From assembly GCA_005862285.1 (NCBI GenBank), contig SZXW01000009.1, positions 1-40,000 on the forward strand: a DNA stretch of 40,000 nucleotides, in the 5' to 3' direction. This stretch comes from Chlorobium sp. (GTDB taxonomy: Bacteria; Bacteroidota; Chlorobiia; Chlorobiales; Chlorobiaceae). The notes under the pieces were generated by a model that had not been told where the DNA came from, searched no databases, and saw only the letters and a program-made list of their open reading frames with translations. Positions 8,849-18,221 of the stretch are shown in pieces (positions within the stretch are counted from its first letter, which is position 1; each line of letters starts with the position of its first letter). The translations under genes and the position numbers were made by a program.

Positions 8849-8873
8849 AAAAACCGCCGATTCAGGCGGTTTT
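8849..8873 (-). terminator. Rho-independent terminator of the tRNA gene
   Basis: AAACCGCC (8851-8858) and GGCGGTTT (8865-8872) form an 8-bp stem with a six-base loop. Read leftwards it is followed by a run of T (the A-tract at 8847-8853 on the + strand). It lies just 6 nt past the tRNA 3' end. Confidence 0.85.
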
Positions 8874-8878
8874 CTTTG

Positions 8879-8951
<73 letters not shown>

Positions 8952-8997
8952 ATGTTAGTACGAACAATATAACCAATAAATATGCTTTTGCAAGCAT

Positions 8998-11106
8998 TTA
9001 TTGTATCTGTTTGCCATTTATTTCATTTCCAGCGGGTTCGATCACGAAAAGGTTCCCCTCTTCACCTTCCACAGCAAGGATCATACCCTCCGAAACCTCG
9101 TCACGGATCGTGCGCGGAGCGAGATTGGCAACGAGGACGACATTCCGGCCAACCATCTCTTCAGGAGTATAATTCTTCGCGATACCGGCAAATACCTGCC
9201 GTGTCCCGGAACCTACCTGCAATTGCAGTTTCAGGAGCTTTCCGGCTTTTTTCACCTTTTCGGCCGCAAGTACTTTACCAACTCTCAGATCGACCTTGAG
9301 AAAATCGTCAAAACTGATTACCGGCTTGAACTCCATCTGTTCCTCAACCTTCACTGCGTCCTTTTTTTCGGCTTCCGCCAGCAATTTCTCTATTTTCCTG
9401 AGCTCCGGTTCAATAGCGCTGTCCTCGATCTTCGTGAAAAGAATTTCGGAAGTTTTTCCGATCCTGTGCCCTTTTTTCAGGGGAGGAGTCTGGAGAAGAG
9501 CAAGAAGTGAACTCCCTTTGGCAAACATATCTTCGATCCCGCCTTCAAATCCGAGCATTGTATGAATCCGGTTGCAGGTTTCAGGTATGACCGGATAAAG
9601 GACCAGAGATAACGCATGACAGAGGTTGAGCGAGAGGGACATGGTTTTTGCAGCTGCTTCCCTGTCGGTCTTGATAACCTTCCATGGCTCAGATCCTGTC
9701 AGAAAGCGGTTGGATGCCCTTGCGATCTCCATACCGATCGAGACCGCTTCACGGAAATGGAACTGTTCGAATGCTTCGTCAAACTGCCTGAGGGTTTCCG
9801 GCCAGTCGATACCGATGGAATTCCAGTCTTCAGCCGTGCATTCAGCCGGCACCTCGCCATCAAAACGCGAATTGGAGAAGTCTACAGACCTCTTGATGAA
9901 GTTCCCGAGGGTATCGGCAAGCTCGCCATTGGTCCGGTTCTGATAATCGAGCCAGCTGAAATCGGTATCCTTGCTTTCAGGATAATTCATGGCGATACTG
10001 TAACGGAGGGTATCGGCCGGAAATTTTTCCAGGAACTCGCCGAGATAGACCGCGTAGTTCCTCGATTTGGAAAATTTTCTCCCTTCGAAATTCATGAACT
10101 CGGAAGCCGGAACATTGTCTGCAAGATTGTACTGTTCCGCCTCTCGCCCTTCGTTCCACGCCAGAAGGATCGCCGGGAACATCAGGGTATGAAAGACCAC
10201 GTTGTCCTTGCCGATAAAGTGCACCAATCGGCTTTGAGGGTCCTGCCAGTACTCTTTCCAACGCTCACCGACACCCTGCCGTTCAGCCCATTCCCTGGTG
10301 AATGAGATATAGCCGAGCACCGCATCGAACCAGACATAAAGCACTTTACCTTCGGCATCGGCGCTTTCGAGCGGAACAGGGATACCCCAGTTCAGATCGC
10401 GGGTGATCGCCCGGTCGCCCAATCCCTGCTTGAACCATGTCCGTGAGTAATTCACGACATTCGGTCTCCAGTCCTCTGCATGTCCGTTCACATACTCCTC
10501 GAGCTGCGGCTGAAACCTGCCGAGCGGAAAATACCAGTGCATCGTGTCACGCAGTTCGGGAATCGCATCGGAGATCTTGCTTTTCGGATTGATGAGTTCG
10601 AGCGGGCTCAGGTGGGTGCCGCACTGCTCGCACTGATCGCCGTTGGCTTCTGGATTGCTGCAGATCGGACAGGTACCGGTAACGTAACGGTCCGAGAGAA
10701 AACGCCCTGCTTTCGGATCGAAAAACAACTTTTCCGTCTTTTTGCTGAAGATGCCTTTGCGTTCGATATCGAGGAAAAACTCCTGGGCTGTTTCATGATG
10801 GAGCTTCGACGTTGTCCTGCCGTAATAATCGAACGAGATGCCGCATTTTGTGAAAGCATCGAGGTTCATCCGGTGGTAACGGTCAACGACATCGCGAGGG
10901 GTGATCCCCTCTCTCTCGGCGGTAAGCGTAATGGGCACGCCATGTTCATCCGATCCTCCTATATGAATGACATCCTCGCCCTTGAGCCTCTTGTACCGGA
11001 CATACATATCGGCCGGAAGGTACACTCCTGCAAGATGACCGAGATGGACCGGGCCGTTTGCATAGGGAAGAGCTGTTGTGACAAGGGTTCTTGAAAATTC
11101 AAACAT
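8998..11106 (-). CDS. metG: Methionine--tRNA ligase
   Basis: Class I aminoacyl-tRNA synthetase that charges both initiator and elongator tRNA-Met. The HIGH motif is HLGH in YANGPVHLGHLAG. The zinc-binding knob has CPIC and CEQC pairs (C-P-I-C-x(9)-C-E-Q-C). The KMSKS loop reads KFSKS. The last 110 or so residues (FDDFLKVDLRVGKVLAAEKV onward) form the EMAP/Trbp111-like OB-fold tRNA-binding domain that dimerises the long MetG form. From the ATG at 11106 (MFEFSRTLVTTALPY) the protein has 702 residues; an in-frame ATG five codons earlier (11121) is possible, and neither has a good ribosome site. It follows the ricT-like gene by about 60 nt and precedes the initiator tRNA. Confidence 0.97.
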   Translation of the reverse strand: MFEFSRTLVTTALPYANGPVHLGHLAGVYLPADMYVRYKRLKGEDVIHIGGSDEHGVPITLTAEREGITPRDVVDRYHRMNLDAFTKCGISFDYYGRTTSKLHHETAQEFFLDIERKGIFSKKTEKLFFDPKAGRFLSDRYVTGTCPICSNPEANGDQCEQCGTHLSPLELINPKSKISDAIPELRDTMHWYFPLGRFQPQLEEYVNGHAEDWRPNVVNYSRTWFKQGLGDRAITRDLNWGIPVPLESADAEGKVLYVWFDAVLGYISFTREWAERQGVGERWKEYWQDPQSRLVHFIGKDNVVFHTLMFPAILLAWNEGREAEQYNLADNVPASEFMNFEGRKFSKSRNYAVYLGEFLEKFPADTLRYSIAMNYPESKDTDFSWLDYQNRTNGELADTLGNFIKRSVDFSNSRFDGEVPAECTAEDWNSIGIDWPETLRQFDEAFEQFHFREAVSIGMEIARASNRFLTGSEPWKVIKTDREAAAKTMSLSLNLCHALSLVLYPVIPETCNRIHTMLGFEGGIEDMFAKGSSLLALLQTPPLKKGHRIGKTSEILFTKIEDSAIEPELRKIEKLLAEAEKKDAVKVEEQMEFKPVISFDDFLKVDLRVGKVLAAEKVKKAGKLLKLQLQVGSGTRQVFAGIAKNYTPEEMVGRNVVLVANLAPRTIRDEVSEGMILAVEGEEGNLFVIEPAGNEINGKQIQ

Positions 11107-11177
11107 AGCGATGTAATCCATTGTCCAGGTTATGAAACCCCAAGTGCGGGATAACCGGGAAGACTTGTTGTAAAATG

Positions 11178-12155
11178 TTATTTTTTAACGAATAGCGAGT
11201 TGAACTTCTCAGCTGTGAACCTGCGTGTCTGATTGCTTTTCTGGTACCGCAGCCAGACCAGCTTTTTCAGGGAATCAACGTTTTCAACAACAGCAGGTCC
11301 TTCGGGAGTGGAAACCCTGTTTCCGACCGAGGGAAGCGATGAATAACCGTTCGTTTGAGATTGACAGCCTTTTTCGTGTTTGGAATAACCGAGACAGCAT
11401 TTCGGACGGTTGCAGAGACCGGTTATATTGAAAGTATGGCTGTCTGTGCCCGAGGTTTCGGTATACTGGGATTTTTCAGCGAAAGGATTGGCATGGATTT
11501 TCGGCAGCCAGCTCGAACAGCAGAGAAGACAGCCGCATGGGCCGAAAGCATTTGCCCGTCTTGCCTCCTCGCGTGTCGTGATCTGTACCATCTGGATACG
11601 GGCCTTGAATTCACCGGCCAGATCACGTACCAGCAATCTGAAATCGACCCGGTGTGAGGAAGTATAGTAAACGGAAAGTTTCTGCTGGTCCATCCGCAGT
11701 TCGACATCGACCAGTTTCAGCTCGAGCTCATGTTTTTTGATCTTGTTCAGACAAATCTCCCGGATTTCCGACTGACGCTTTTTCAGGTCAATGATTGCCT
11801 GTTTGTCATTATCATCAGCAACTCTGAGTACTTCGGGACATTGCTGACCGCTTTTTTCCATGCCTTTCAGCTGGAATTTTTTTCTGGCGATCGTACCGGT
11901 CGAATAGACGATACCGAAATCATAACCTCCATCAGTTTCAATGATAATCTGCTGTCCTATCGCAAAAGGCTCACCGGTATTGTTCAGAAAAAACTCACGG
12001 CGGCATCCCTGAAGCTCCACCTCGCAGATATTTCCGGACGCATCCTCGGAAGCGGGCCCGTAAATAGATTCCATCTCACTGTGCAGCAATTGTGACAGAC
12101 GCAAACGGACTTTGGCATTATCACCAAGCAGGCAACTGCAGATAACATTACTCAT
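11178..12155 (-). CDS. PSP1-domain protein, RicT/YaaT-like
   Basis: A 325-residue cytoplasmic protein with a PSP1 C-terminal domain, related to RicT (YaaT) of Bacillus. There the RicA-RicF-RicT complex carries Fe-S clusters and affects RNase Y maturation. The N-terminal part (EVELQGCRREFFLNN, GQQIIIETDGGYDFGIV) is followed by a Lys/Glu-rich helix and the PSP1 core (YYTSSHRVDFRLLVRDLAGEF). A Cys cluster typical of the family follows: CGCLLCCSSWL, then CNRPKCCLGY with a further C six residues on. These Cys are the expected cluster ligands. Bacterial homologues often lie by DNA-replication or tRNA-synthetase genes; here metG follows in the same direction. Neither RicA nor RicF is in the window. 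Confidence 0.88.
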   Translation of the reverse strand: MSNVICSCLLGDNAKVRLRLSQLLHSEMESIYGPASEDASGNICEVELQGCRREFFLNNTGEPFAIGQQIIIETDGGYDFGIVYSTGTIARKKFQLKGMEKSGQQCPEVLRVADDNDKQAIIDLKKRQSEIREICLNKIKKHELELKLVDVELRMDQQKLSVYYTSSHRVDFRLLVRDLAGEFKARIQMVQITTREEARRANAFGPCGCLLCCSSWLPKIHANPFAEKSQYTETSGTDSHTFNITGLCNRPKCCLGYSKHEKGCQSQTNGYSSLPSVGNRVSTPEGPAVVENVDSLKKLVWLRYQKSNQTRRFTAEKFNSLFVKK

Positions 12156-12207
12156 AGCATCTCATTTATTTTCGGAAACAGCTGACCATCGGTTTCCATT
12201 ACTTCAT

Positions 12208-12978
12208 TCAATTCCGTTCTTTTCCCAGACGCAGAAACCGCCCCAAATCTTCAACCCGCCTGTTTATCGACGGAGTTCCTCTTACAACGATCCTCGAGCC
12301 ATCAAACGTTCCTCGAATGATCTTGTTCCGAAGCTCGTCAAGATGCTCTTCTGTCATCTTCCGCATGTATTCGGTAAGAGCATCTGAACCTGGATATGCA
12401 GACGGAACAACAAGACGAGGCTCTCTGAAAGACAGAAAAAGATCGGGTTTCTGTTCATTAAGATATTCAATCCGGCTGACAACTGAAACAAGGTAAATTC
12501 CGGATGTTTTTTCGAGCACCTGCGAAACAATCGAAGCTGTCCCGCGGTAAAAGACAATCGGCCTTGTATCGACATGCTCGAGCTTACCCTGCGGAAAAAT
12601 CCACAGCGCGTTCTGCCGATCGCTTTCCGAAGCAAGCAGATTTGCCGCATAGCGCAGTGTTTCCGGAATGCTTCTCGGACGGGTGCGGTCAAGGGAAAAA
12701 GCGCCGAGACGGGTGAAGAAACGGTGCTTGCTGAGTTGCTGATATTCGATAATGATATAAAGATTCTGCCGGAAAAACTCCTCGTTGCAGAGCTGAGACC
12801 AGAAACCGTCCCACCAGTATGCATGATTGGCAAAAAAAACAACCGGAGTACTGGAGACCATCTCCTGTACTCCGGGCGGCATGAATACCTGAACCGTATT
12901 GAAATATCGCCTGAACTGGCGCCGGGAATACCAGCCGAACCACCAGGTATACAGTTTGCTGCGGCGTACTTTCAGCAC
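12208..12978 (-). CDS. PlsC-type acyltransferase (candidate chlorobactene lauroyltransferase CruD)
   Basis: A 256-residue acyltransferase of the glycerolipid family. The catalytic H-x4-D is visible in ANHAYWWDGFW, and the later block IFPQGKLEH corresponds to the FPEG-like acyl-acceptor motif with Gln for Glu. There is no clear transmembrane segment apart from hydrophobic stretches at the N-terminus. PlsC proteins acylate lysophosphatidate, but the aromatic-rich HAYWWD and the Chlorobiaceae setting also fit CruD, the PlsC-like enzyme known in Chlorobium tepidum to acylate chlorobactene glucoside. I cannot decide between them from sequence alone. The gene starts 8 nt after the aminotransferase stop, so the two are probably co-transcribed. 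Confidence 0.8.
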   Translation of the reverse strand: MLKVRRSKLYTWWFGWYSRRQFRRYFNTVQVFMPPGVQEMVSSTPVVFFANHAYWWDGFWSQLCNEEFFRQNLYIIIEYQQLSKHRFFTRLGAFSLDRTRPRSIPETLRYAANLLASESDRQNALWIFPQGKLEHVDTRPIVFYRGTASIVSQVLEKTSGIYLVSVVSRIEYLNEQKPDLFLSFREPRLVVPSAYPGSDALTEYMRKMTEEHLDELRNKIIRGTFDGSRIVVRGTPSINRRVEDLGRFLRLGKERN

Positions 12979-12985
12979 AGGCAGC

Positions 12986-14194
12986 TTATTTGAACGCGTT
13001 CCTGATCCGGTTTACCGCTTCTTCCAGCGATGCGATCGAAGCTGCGTAGGAAAGCCGGAGATTTTCCGGGGCTCCGAAAGCGTCGCCAGGCACGGTAGCC
13101 ACCAGATGATCTTTCAGCAGGTATTCCGCAACATCGGCGGAATCTTTCATGAGCATCCCGTTGAAGGTCTTGCCTATCAGACCGCTGATATCCGGGAAAA
13201 TATAGAAGGCTCCCTGCGGCAATGCCGTCTTGAAACCGGGAATATCGTTCAGGGCTTTATACATGAAATCACGCCGTTTTTCGAACTCCGCCCGGCGCTC
13301 CTCGACGATCCCCTGATCCCCGGTCAGTGCAGCCACTGCTGCTTTCTGCGCAATCGCGTTCGCGTTGGATGTGGTCTGCGACTGTATCTTGTCACAGGCA
13401 TCGATAAGCCATTTGGGACCTGCAAGATAGCCGATACGCCAGCCGGTCATGGAGTAGGACTTTGAAACTCCGTTGCTGACGATGACCCAATCCTTCATTT
13501 CCGGAATCCTTCCTGGAGAGAAGGCATGCACACCGTCGTAGGTGATCATGTCGTACATTTCATCGGAAATGACGAAAATACTCTTCCCTTCGACAACCTT
13601 CATGAGAGCGCGAACTTCGGCTTCACCGTATACCGCACCGGTAGGGTTGGACGGCGAGTTCAGTACCAGGATTTTCGTCCTTGGTGTAATGGCTGCTTCG
13701 AGCTGGTCCGGCGTGAGCTTGTATTCGTTTTCAAGCGTGGTGTGGACAATTACCGGCGTGCCTCCCGCAAGACGGACCATTTCAGGAAAGCTTACCCAGT
13801 AAGGGGCCGGTACGATCACTTCATCGCCTTCCTGGCAAAGCGCGAGAAAGGTATTGGCAAGGGTCTGCTTGCCGCCGTTGCTTACGATGATCTGGTTTTC
13901 CCTGAACTCGAGACCGTTATCACGCCTGAATTTTTCAACGATGGCTTTTTTCAGGTCGGGAATGCCGGAGTTCGCAGTATAGCGCGTAAATCCTGCCCTG
14001 ATGGCATCAATACCAGCCTGGTTGACGTTCTCAGGAGTAGGAAAATCCGGTTCACCGGCCGAAAGGCTGACGACATCCTTCCCTTCGGCTTTCATTTTAT
14101 TGGCGAGATTGCTGATCCTTATGGTCTGCGATTCCTGCATGCAGAGCACTCTGCGTGTCAGATATTTTTCTTCTGGCGACAATGATGTGGACAT
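12986..14194 (-). CDS. Pyridoxal-phosphate aminotransferase, class I (aspartate aminotransferase type Ib)
   Basis: A fold-type I PLP enzyme that moves an amino group between aspartate (or another amino acid) and a 2-oxoacid. Family blocks are [14 protein letters not shown], the substrate region [41 protein letters not shown], and [11 protein letters not shown] with the PLP-ring Asp and Tyr. The Schiff-base lysine is in [20 protein letters not shown]. The order and spacing match subgroup Ib aspartate aminotransferases; some members also act as prephenate aminotransferases. At 402 residues the length is normal. An in-frame ATG at codon 19 ([13 protein letters not shown]) is an alternative start. 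Confidence 0.93.
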   Translation of the reverse strand: MSTSLSPEEKYLTRRVLCMQESQTIRISNLANKMKAEGKDVVSLSAGEPDFPTPENVNQAGIDAIRAGFTRYTANSGIPDLKKAIVEKFRRDNGLEFRENQIIVSNGGKQTLANTFLALCQEGDEVIVPAPYWVSFPEMVRLAGGTPVIVHTTLENEYKLTPDQLEAAITPRTKILVLNSPSNPTGAVYGEAEVRALMKVVEGKSIFVISDEMYDMITYDGVHAFSPGRIPEMKDWVIVSNGVSKSYSMTGWRIGYLAGPKWLIDACDKIQSQTTSNANAIAQKAAVAALTGDQGIVEERRAEFEKRRDFMYKALNDIPGFKTALPQGAFYIFPDISGLIGKTFNGMLMKDSADVAEYLLKDHLVATVPGDAFGAPENLRLSYAASIASLEEAVNRIRNAFK

Positions 14195-14215
14195 AAAACG
14201 TATATATATGAATTA

Positions 14216-14719
14216 TTAAGATTTATGGTCGTGCCGCTGCTCAAGTTTTTTATCGAGCATTTTGAGCACGCACGGATGGACAAATTTACTGACATCGCCG
14301 CCAAGCATCGCCACCTCCCTGATGATCGATGAAGCGACATAGGTATACTTCACATTAGGCATTAGAAATACCGTGGTTACTTCAGGGTAGAGATGGCGGT
14401 TCAGAAGCGACATCTGGAATTCATACTCGAAATCCTTGACCTGTCTCACTCCGCGCACAATGGCTTTCGCTCCCAGCTGGCGGGCGTAATCGGCAAGAAG
14501 GCCACTTTTCAGCACTTTCACGTCGACCCCCTTGTAATCCCTGATAACTTCCCTGATCATCGCCAGCCGTTCCTCGATGGAAAACAAGGCACTCTTCTGG
14601 CTGTTTTCAGCGATAACAACCGTAACCTCTTCAAAAATATTGAGCGCACGCTCGAGCACATCGAGATGACCGTTGGTGAACGGGTCGAAGGTTCCGGGAT
14701 AGATAGCGCTCTGTTTCAT
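14216..14719 (-). CDS. coaD: Phosphopantetheine adenylyltransferase
   Basis: CoaD makes dephospho-CoA from 4'-phosphopantetheine and ATP, the penultimate step of coenzyme A synthesis. The nucleotidyltransferase T/HxGH motif is in [20 protein letters not shown], and the family blocks [15 protein letters not shown] and the ISSTxxR-like [22 protein letters not shown] are complete. Its 167 residues are normal. The start codon overlaps the rsmD stop by 4 nt (14716-14719), a common pairing in bacteria that implies translational coupling. Confidence 0.97.
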   Translation of the reverse strand: MKQSAIYPGTFDPFTNGHLDVLERALNIFEEVTVVIAENSQKSALFSIEERLAMIREVIRDYKGVDVKVLKSGLLADYARQLGAKAIVRGVRQVKDFEYEFQMSLLNRHLYPEVTTVFLMPNVKYTYVASSIIREVAMLGGDVSKFVHPCVLKMLDKKLEQRHDHKS

Positions 14720-15267
14720 CTGGATACGGAGATTTTCTTGAAGAAAGTAACTCTGGTCATACCGTAATCCTTATGGAATGAGTAATAAGGAGAGGCAGTG
14801 AACTCGAGCGTTGCGCTGTGCTCGATAAGCAGCAGACCCTCCTCGTCAAGTACCGGTGTTCCGGCAATCTTTTCTATCAGCCCGTCATAATCGGGCCATG
14901 AATAGGGCGGATCACAGAACACAAGCTGAAACCGCTCCCTGGCTCGTGATAGAAAAGTGAACACATCGGCATTCACGATTTTCACGCAGTCAGAAACTCC
15001 GATGTGCTGTGCTGAAGCCTTGAGGGCTTTCAGTGAATCGACGTGCTGATCGACAAAACAGACAGACGCAGCTCCCCTGCTGAGGGCTTCGAAACCAAGA
15101 GAACCGAAACCGGCGAAAAGATCGAGGACCGAAATATCCTCGAAATCGATCCTTGCAGCAAGCGTATCGAAAAGAGATTTCTTCACCCGGCTGCTGCAGG
15201 GGCGTATTGCCTGAGTCGAGGAGCTCCTGATTTTCAATCCTTTATATGTACCTGCAAGTATCTGCAC
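14716..15267 (-). CDS. rsmD: 16S rRNA (guanine966-N2)-methyltransferase RsmD
   Basis: A Rossmann-fold SAM-dependent methyltransferase that modifies G966 of 16S rRNA in the assembled small subunit. The N-terminal RNA-binding segment ([13 protein letters not shown] and [16 protein letters not shown]) is typical. SAM motif I is [19 protein letters not shown], and the catalytic DPPY is in [13 protein letters not shown]. The length is 183 residues. It overlaps coaD by 4 nt and follows the transketolase half gene by 14 nt, so the three are probably transcribed together. Confidence 0.95.
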   Translation of the reverse strand: MQILAGTYKGLKIRSSSTQAIRPCSSRVKKSLFDTLAARIDFEDISVLDLFAGFGSLGFEALSRGAASVCFVDQHVDSLKALKASAQHIGVSDCVKIVNADVFTFLSRARERFQLVFCDPPYSWPDYDGLIEKIAGTPVLDEEGLLLIEHSATLEFTASPYYSFHKDYGMTRVTFFKKISVSR

Positions 15268-15281
15268 TAATCCCTGTACAG

Positions 15282-16193
15282 CTAAAAGTCGCCGAAAATC
15301 GTTTCGCCGATGATCTCGAGCGCTTTTTCGGCATCATCCTTCGAAGGAGGTTTTCCATGCCAGTTGGTTTTGTCTTCCATGGTTCCCTCGAAGAAAGGCA
15401 CGCCTTTGCCCATGATGGTCTCGGCAAGAATGACCGCAGGTTTGCTGCGCTTTTCTCCATCCCGCAGTTTTTCCATGGTATCGATAAAATCCTCGATATC
15501 ATTCCCGTTGCAATGATGGACATCCCAGCCGAATGCACGCCATTTATCCGCGAACGGTTCGATATTCATGACATCCGCAACCTCTCCGTCGATCTGCTGG
15601 TTATTGTAGTCGACAATTCCGATGAGATTGCCGAGCCCATAGTGGGAGGCGCTCATTGCAGCTTCCCATATCTGGCCTTCCTGGCACTCTCCATCGCCCA
15701 TGAGGCAGATCACGAAACTCTTTTTCCCGTCAATTCGCATACCGAGAGCGGCGCCTATGGCCGCTGAAAGCCCCTGGCCGAGAGAACCGGAAGCGATCCT
15801 GATGCCGGGAAGCTTCGAATCGGAAGTCGGATGGCCCTGAAGATAGGAGTTCACCTGGCGCAGGGAGCCGAGCTCTTCAATGGAAAAATATCCGGAACGG
15901 GCAAGAACGCTGTACCATACCGGAGCGATGTGTCCGTTGGACAGAAACACCATATCCTGTTCATGATGATGCCAGAATGCATGAGGCTGATGATTGAGCA
16001 GCCTGAAATACAGCGCCGTGAAAATATCGGCCATGCCGAGAGAGCCGCCGGTATGACCGGAATTGGCCTTGGCAAGCATTCTGATTATATCTCGACGGAC
16101 CTGTCGGGCCATCTCTTTAAGCTCATCGATCGAGGCAAGTTCGAGAAGCTCGCCTTTCTTGTCAGCAGGATATTTTTTTATTTCTCTTGCCAT
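15282..16193 (-). CDS. Transketolase, N-terminal subunit
   Basis: A 303-residue protein equal to the thiamine-diphosphate-binding N-terminal half of transketolase, which moves two-carbon ketol units in the pentose phosphate/Calvin-type pathways. Visible are the substrate-side SGHTGGSLGMADIFTALYF, the HPTSDSKLPGIRIASGSLGQG block, and the ThDP-binding motif GDGECQEGQIWEA...VDYNN (GDG-x(n)-NN). The PYR domain and C-terminal domain are absent, as in split transketolases, and must be encoded elsewhere because the next gene (rsmD) is unrelated. It starts the leftward run to coaD. The odd point is only that the partner subunit is not adjacent. Confidence 0.92.
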   Translation of the reverse strand: MAREIKKYPADKKGELLELASIDELKEMARQVRRDIIRMLAKANSGHTGGSLGMADIFTALYFRLLNHQPHAFWHHHEQDMVFLSNGHIAPVWYSVLARSGYFSIEELGSLRQVNSYLQGHPTSDSKLPGIRIASGSLGQGLSAAIGAALGMRIDGKKSFVICLMGDGECQEGQIWEAAMSASHYGLGNLIGIVDYNNQQIDGEVADVMNIEPFADKWRAFGWDVHHCNGNDIEDFIDTMEKLRDGEKRSKPAVILAETIMGKGVPFFEGTMEDKTNWHGKPPSKDDAEKALEIIGETIFGDF

Positions 16194-16267
16194 GATGTTA
16201 CAACAAAAAATTCTTGTGAATTAATGAGGCTAAAGTTAAAGGGCTGAAGATAAATAACAAAAAAAAC

Positions 16268-16912
16268 TCATTCATGCGCCCGCTTTCTTTCCCTGACAAA
16301 TCTCCAGATGGAAATAATGACCAGGAGAACGAAAAAAACCGTTACCGGAATACTGTAGACAGCTACGTAATGTCCGATATCCTTCCAGTTTTGCCCGAGC
16401 AGAAAACCGCCGTAAATGAGAAGGATGTTCCATGCAGTTGCGCTGACAGCTGCGGCGATGAAAACGAAAACAATTCGCAGGTGCATGAGACCGGCCATTA
16501 CGGAAATGACCGCCCTGGACCCGAACAGGAAACGGTTGACCAGCACGGAGAGATAACCGTGAGCGGCAAACTTCCGGCGCAGGATGTCCATGTCGGAAGG
16601 AGGGAAAAAGCGGTGAACGGTCCTTGAAATCCAGTTCTGAGCAGGAGTTTCTCCTTCAGTGTACAGTTTCAGGCCAAGGTGCCTGCTGAGCAGGTAAACG
16701 AGCATGAATCCGGTCAGAGACCCGGCTGAAGAAAAAAACACCGCCCACCAGAACGATATCTTGCTGAAATTGATGAGATAGCCGATAAACGCGACCGGGA
16801 CATCGCCAGGAATCGGTGGCACAACGTTCTCGAGAAAGGCAATCAGAAAAAGAAATACGTAGACCGCAAACGGGTCGGCATGCTGCAGAAAGTTGATTGC
16901 AGATTCAAGCAT
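16268..16912 (-). CDS. DedA family membrane protein
   Basis: A 214-residue integral membrane protein of the DedA/VTT family, whose members are linked to lipid-carrier (undecaprenyl phosphate) or phospholipid translocation. The first helix is YVFLFLIAFLENVVPPIPGD, with the family pattern E-N-x-x-P-x-x-P-G-D. The cytoplasmic/re-entrant segment (FAAHGYLSVLVNRFLFGSRA) has the conserved R-F-x-x-G-x-R-A, and two or three further helices follow (VFVFIAAAVSATAWNILLIY, VYSIPVTVFFVLLVIISIW). It is separated by 28 nt from purC. The actual substrate is not predictable. Confidence 0.9.
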   Translation of the reverse strand: MLESAINFLQHADPFAVYVFLFLIAFLENVVPPIPGDVPVAFIGYLINFSKISFWWAVFFSSAGSLTGFMLVYLLSRHLGLKLYTEGETPAQNWISRTVHRFFPPSDMDILRRKFAAHGYLSVLVNRFLFGSRAVISVMAGLMHLRIVFVFIAAAVSATAWNILLIYGGFLLGQNWKDIGHYVAVYSIPVTVFFVLLVIISIWRFVRERKRAHE

Positions 16913-16940
16913 CTATATTCCCGGGCTTCAGAGATATTTT

Positions 16941-17651
16941 TCAGTCAAGTGCGAGAACACGGCGCTGAACCTCGCTGTATGCATCCTCTACACCTCCGAG
17001 ATCGAACCTGAAGCGGTCCTTGTCAAGCTTCTCCTTTGTTTCCAGATCCCAGAGACGGCAGGTATCCGGGCTTATCTCGTCACCGAGCAGAATCCCGTGA
17101 TCGTAGCGGCCGAATTCAAGTTTGAAATCGACGAGCATGAGCTTCCTGCCGGCGAAAAACTCCTTGAGAACGGTATTGACAGCTACAGCGCGGCTTCTCA
17201 GGACTTCAAGCTCTTCGAGCGATGCCACGCCAAGTGCGACAGCGTGGGATTCATTCATGAGCGGATCGTCGAGGTCGTCGTTTTTCAGGTAAAATTCGAC
17301 AATCGGCTGATCGAGCACAGTCCCTTCAGCAAACCCGTACCTTTTCACCAGAGAACCGGCCGCAACATTGCGGACCACAACTTCGACCTTGATAATATCG
17401 AGACGCTTGCAGAGCATATCGCGGTCAGACAGTTTTTCAACCAGGTGAGTCCTGATACCGTTATCTTCGAGAAGAGAGAAAAGTTTGCAGGAAATCGCGT
17501 TATTCACCACACCCTTGTCCGCTATTGTGCCTTTTTTCTTGTTGTTGAAGGCAGTTGCATCATCCTTGAACTCCTGAATGACAAGATCGCTGTCCTCGGT
17601 CAGAAATACTTTCTTCGCCTTGCCTTCGTGAAGCAGTGTCGTTTTTTTCAT
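16941..17651 (-). CDS. purC: Phosphoribosylaminoimidazole-succinocarboxamide synthase
   Basis: PurC joins CAIR and aspartate using ATP to make SAICAR in purine synthesis. The N-terminus (LLHEGKAKKVFLTEDSDLVI) has the EGKAK ATP-binding pattern. EVVVRNVAAGSLVKRYGFAEG is the first PurC signature, and the second appears as LMLVDFKLEFGRYDHGILLGDEISPDTCRLWD. Its 236 residues are the bacterial single-domain length. It is followed by DedA in the same direction. The start is well defined by homology at MKKTTLLHEGKA. Confidence 0.97.
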   Translation of the reverse strand: MKKTTLLHEGKAKKVFLTEDSDLVIQEFKDDATAFNNKKKGTIADKGVVNNAISCKLFSLLEDNGIRTHLVEKLSDRDMLCKRLDIIKVEVVVRNVAAGSLVKRYGFAEGTVLDQPIVEFYLKNDDLDDPLMNESHAVALGVASLEELEVLRSRAVAVNTVLKEFFAGRKLMLVDFKLEFGRYDHGILLGDEISPDTCRLWDLETKEKLDKDRFRFDLGGVEDAYSEVQRRVLALD

Positions 17652-17700
17652 TATAACTGTATTATTGATTCGCCGTCAGGAACGACAGCATTGTTAAAAA

Positions 17701-18117
17701 TCATACCATGCCCTGCCCGCATTCACCGTTGTCGGAAACTGACTGCTGAACGGCTCCGGTCAGAACAATGGTGATCTGGTCATCCGTCAGTCCCTTGTCT
17801 TTCAGAAAACTCATGAACCTGAAAACGCCGAGATCGGAAAGCATGGCTTTCGGCTGGTCTTTCTCGCTCAAGCCCCGCATCTTGCTGTACTCGGTTGATG
17901 TAGCGATCCAGTCTGCGATAAACTGCTCAGATTTGCCGTTTTCGAGAAAAAAACCGGTCACTATCCTTTCCACATCTTCACTTGCCGGTTCCGGATGAGC
18001 CATGAACATCAACTGCATCTCTTCCGAAATCCTGCCAAGCACAATAACGGCCTCCCTGTCAAGTGTTTCCTCGAGGATATCCTTCGCCTGTTCCTTGACA
18101 TCACCCTTATAAGTCAT
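17701..18117 (-). CDS. Conserved-looking hypothetical protein, 138 residues
   Basis: I do not recognise a family. The protein is acidic, soluble and mostly helical in character, with no signal peptide or membrane segment. Features are an N-terminal helix (GDVKEQAKDILEETLDREAV), a central FIADWIATSTEYSKMRGLSEK, and GLTDDQITIVLTGAVQQS near the end, with a final NGECGQGMV. It has normal codon use for the surrounding core genes and lies 49 nt upstream of purC in the same direction, which argues that it is expressed. It diverges from the exported phosphatase-fold gene to its right. Confidence 0.7.
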   Translation of the reverse strand: MTYKGDVKEQAKDILEETLDREAVIVLGRISEEMQLMFMAHPEPASEDVERIVTGFFLENGKSEQFIADWIATSTEYSKMRGLSEKDQPKAMLSDLGVFRFMSFLKDKGLTDDQITIVLTGAVQQSVSDNGECGQGMV

Positions 18118-18221
18118 AATGCTTTACAGATCGTTGGAGAATAAAACATTGAAAGATCAAAAATCCCGATTAAGTTACATAATCATTATTGTAAAGAAAA
18201 AAAATTACACGCAAACCCTTT

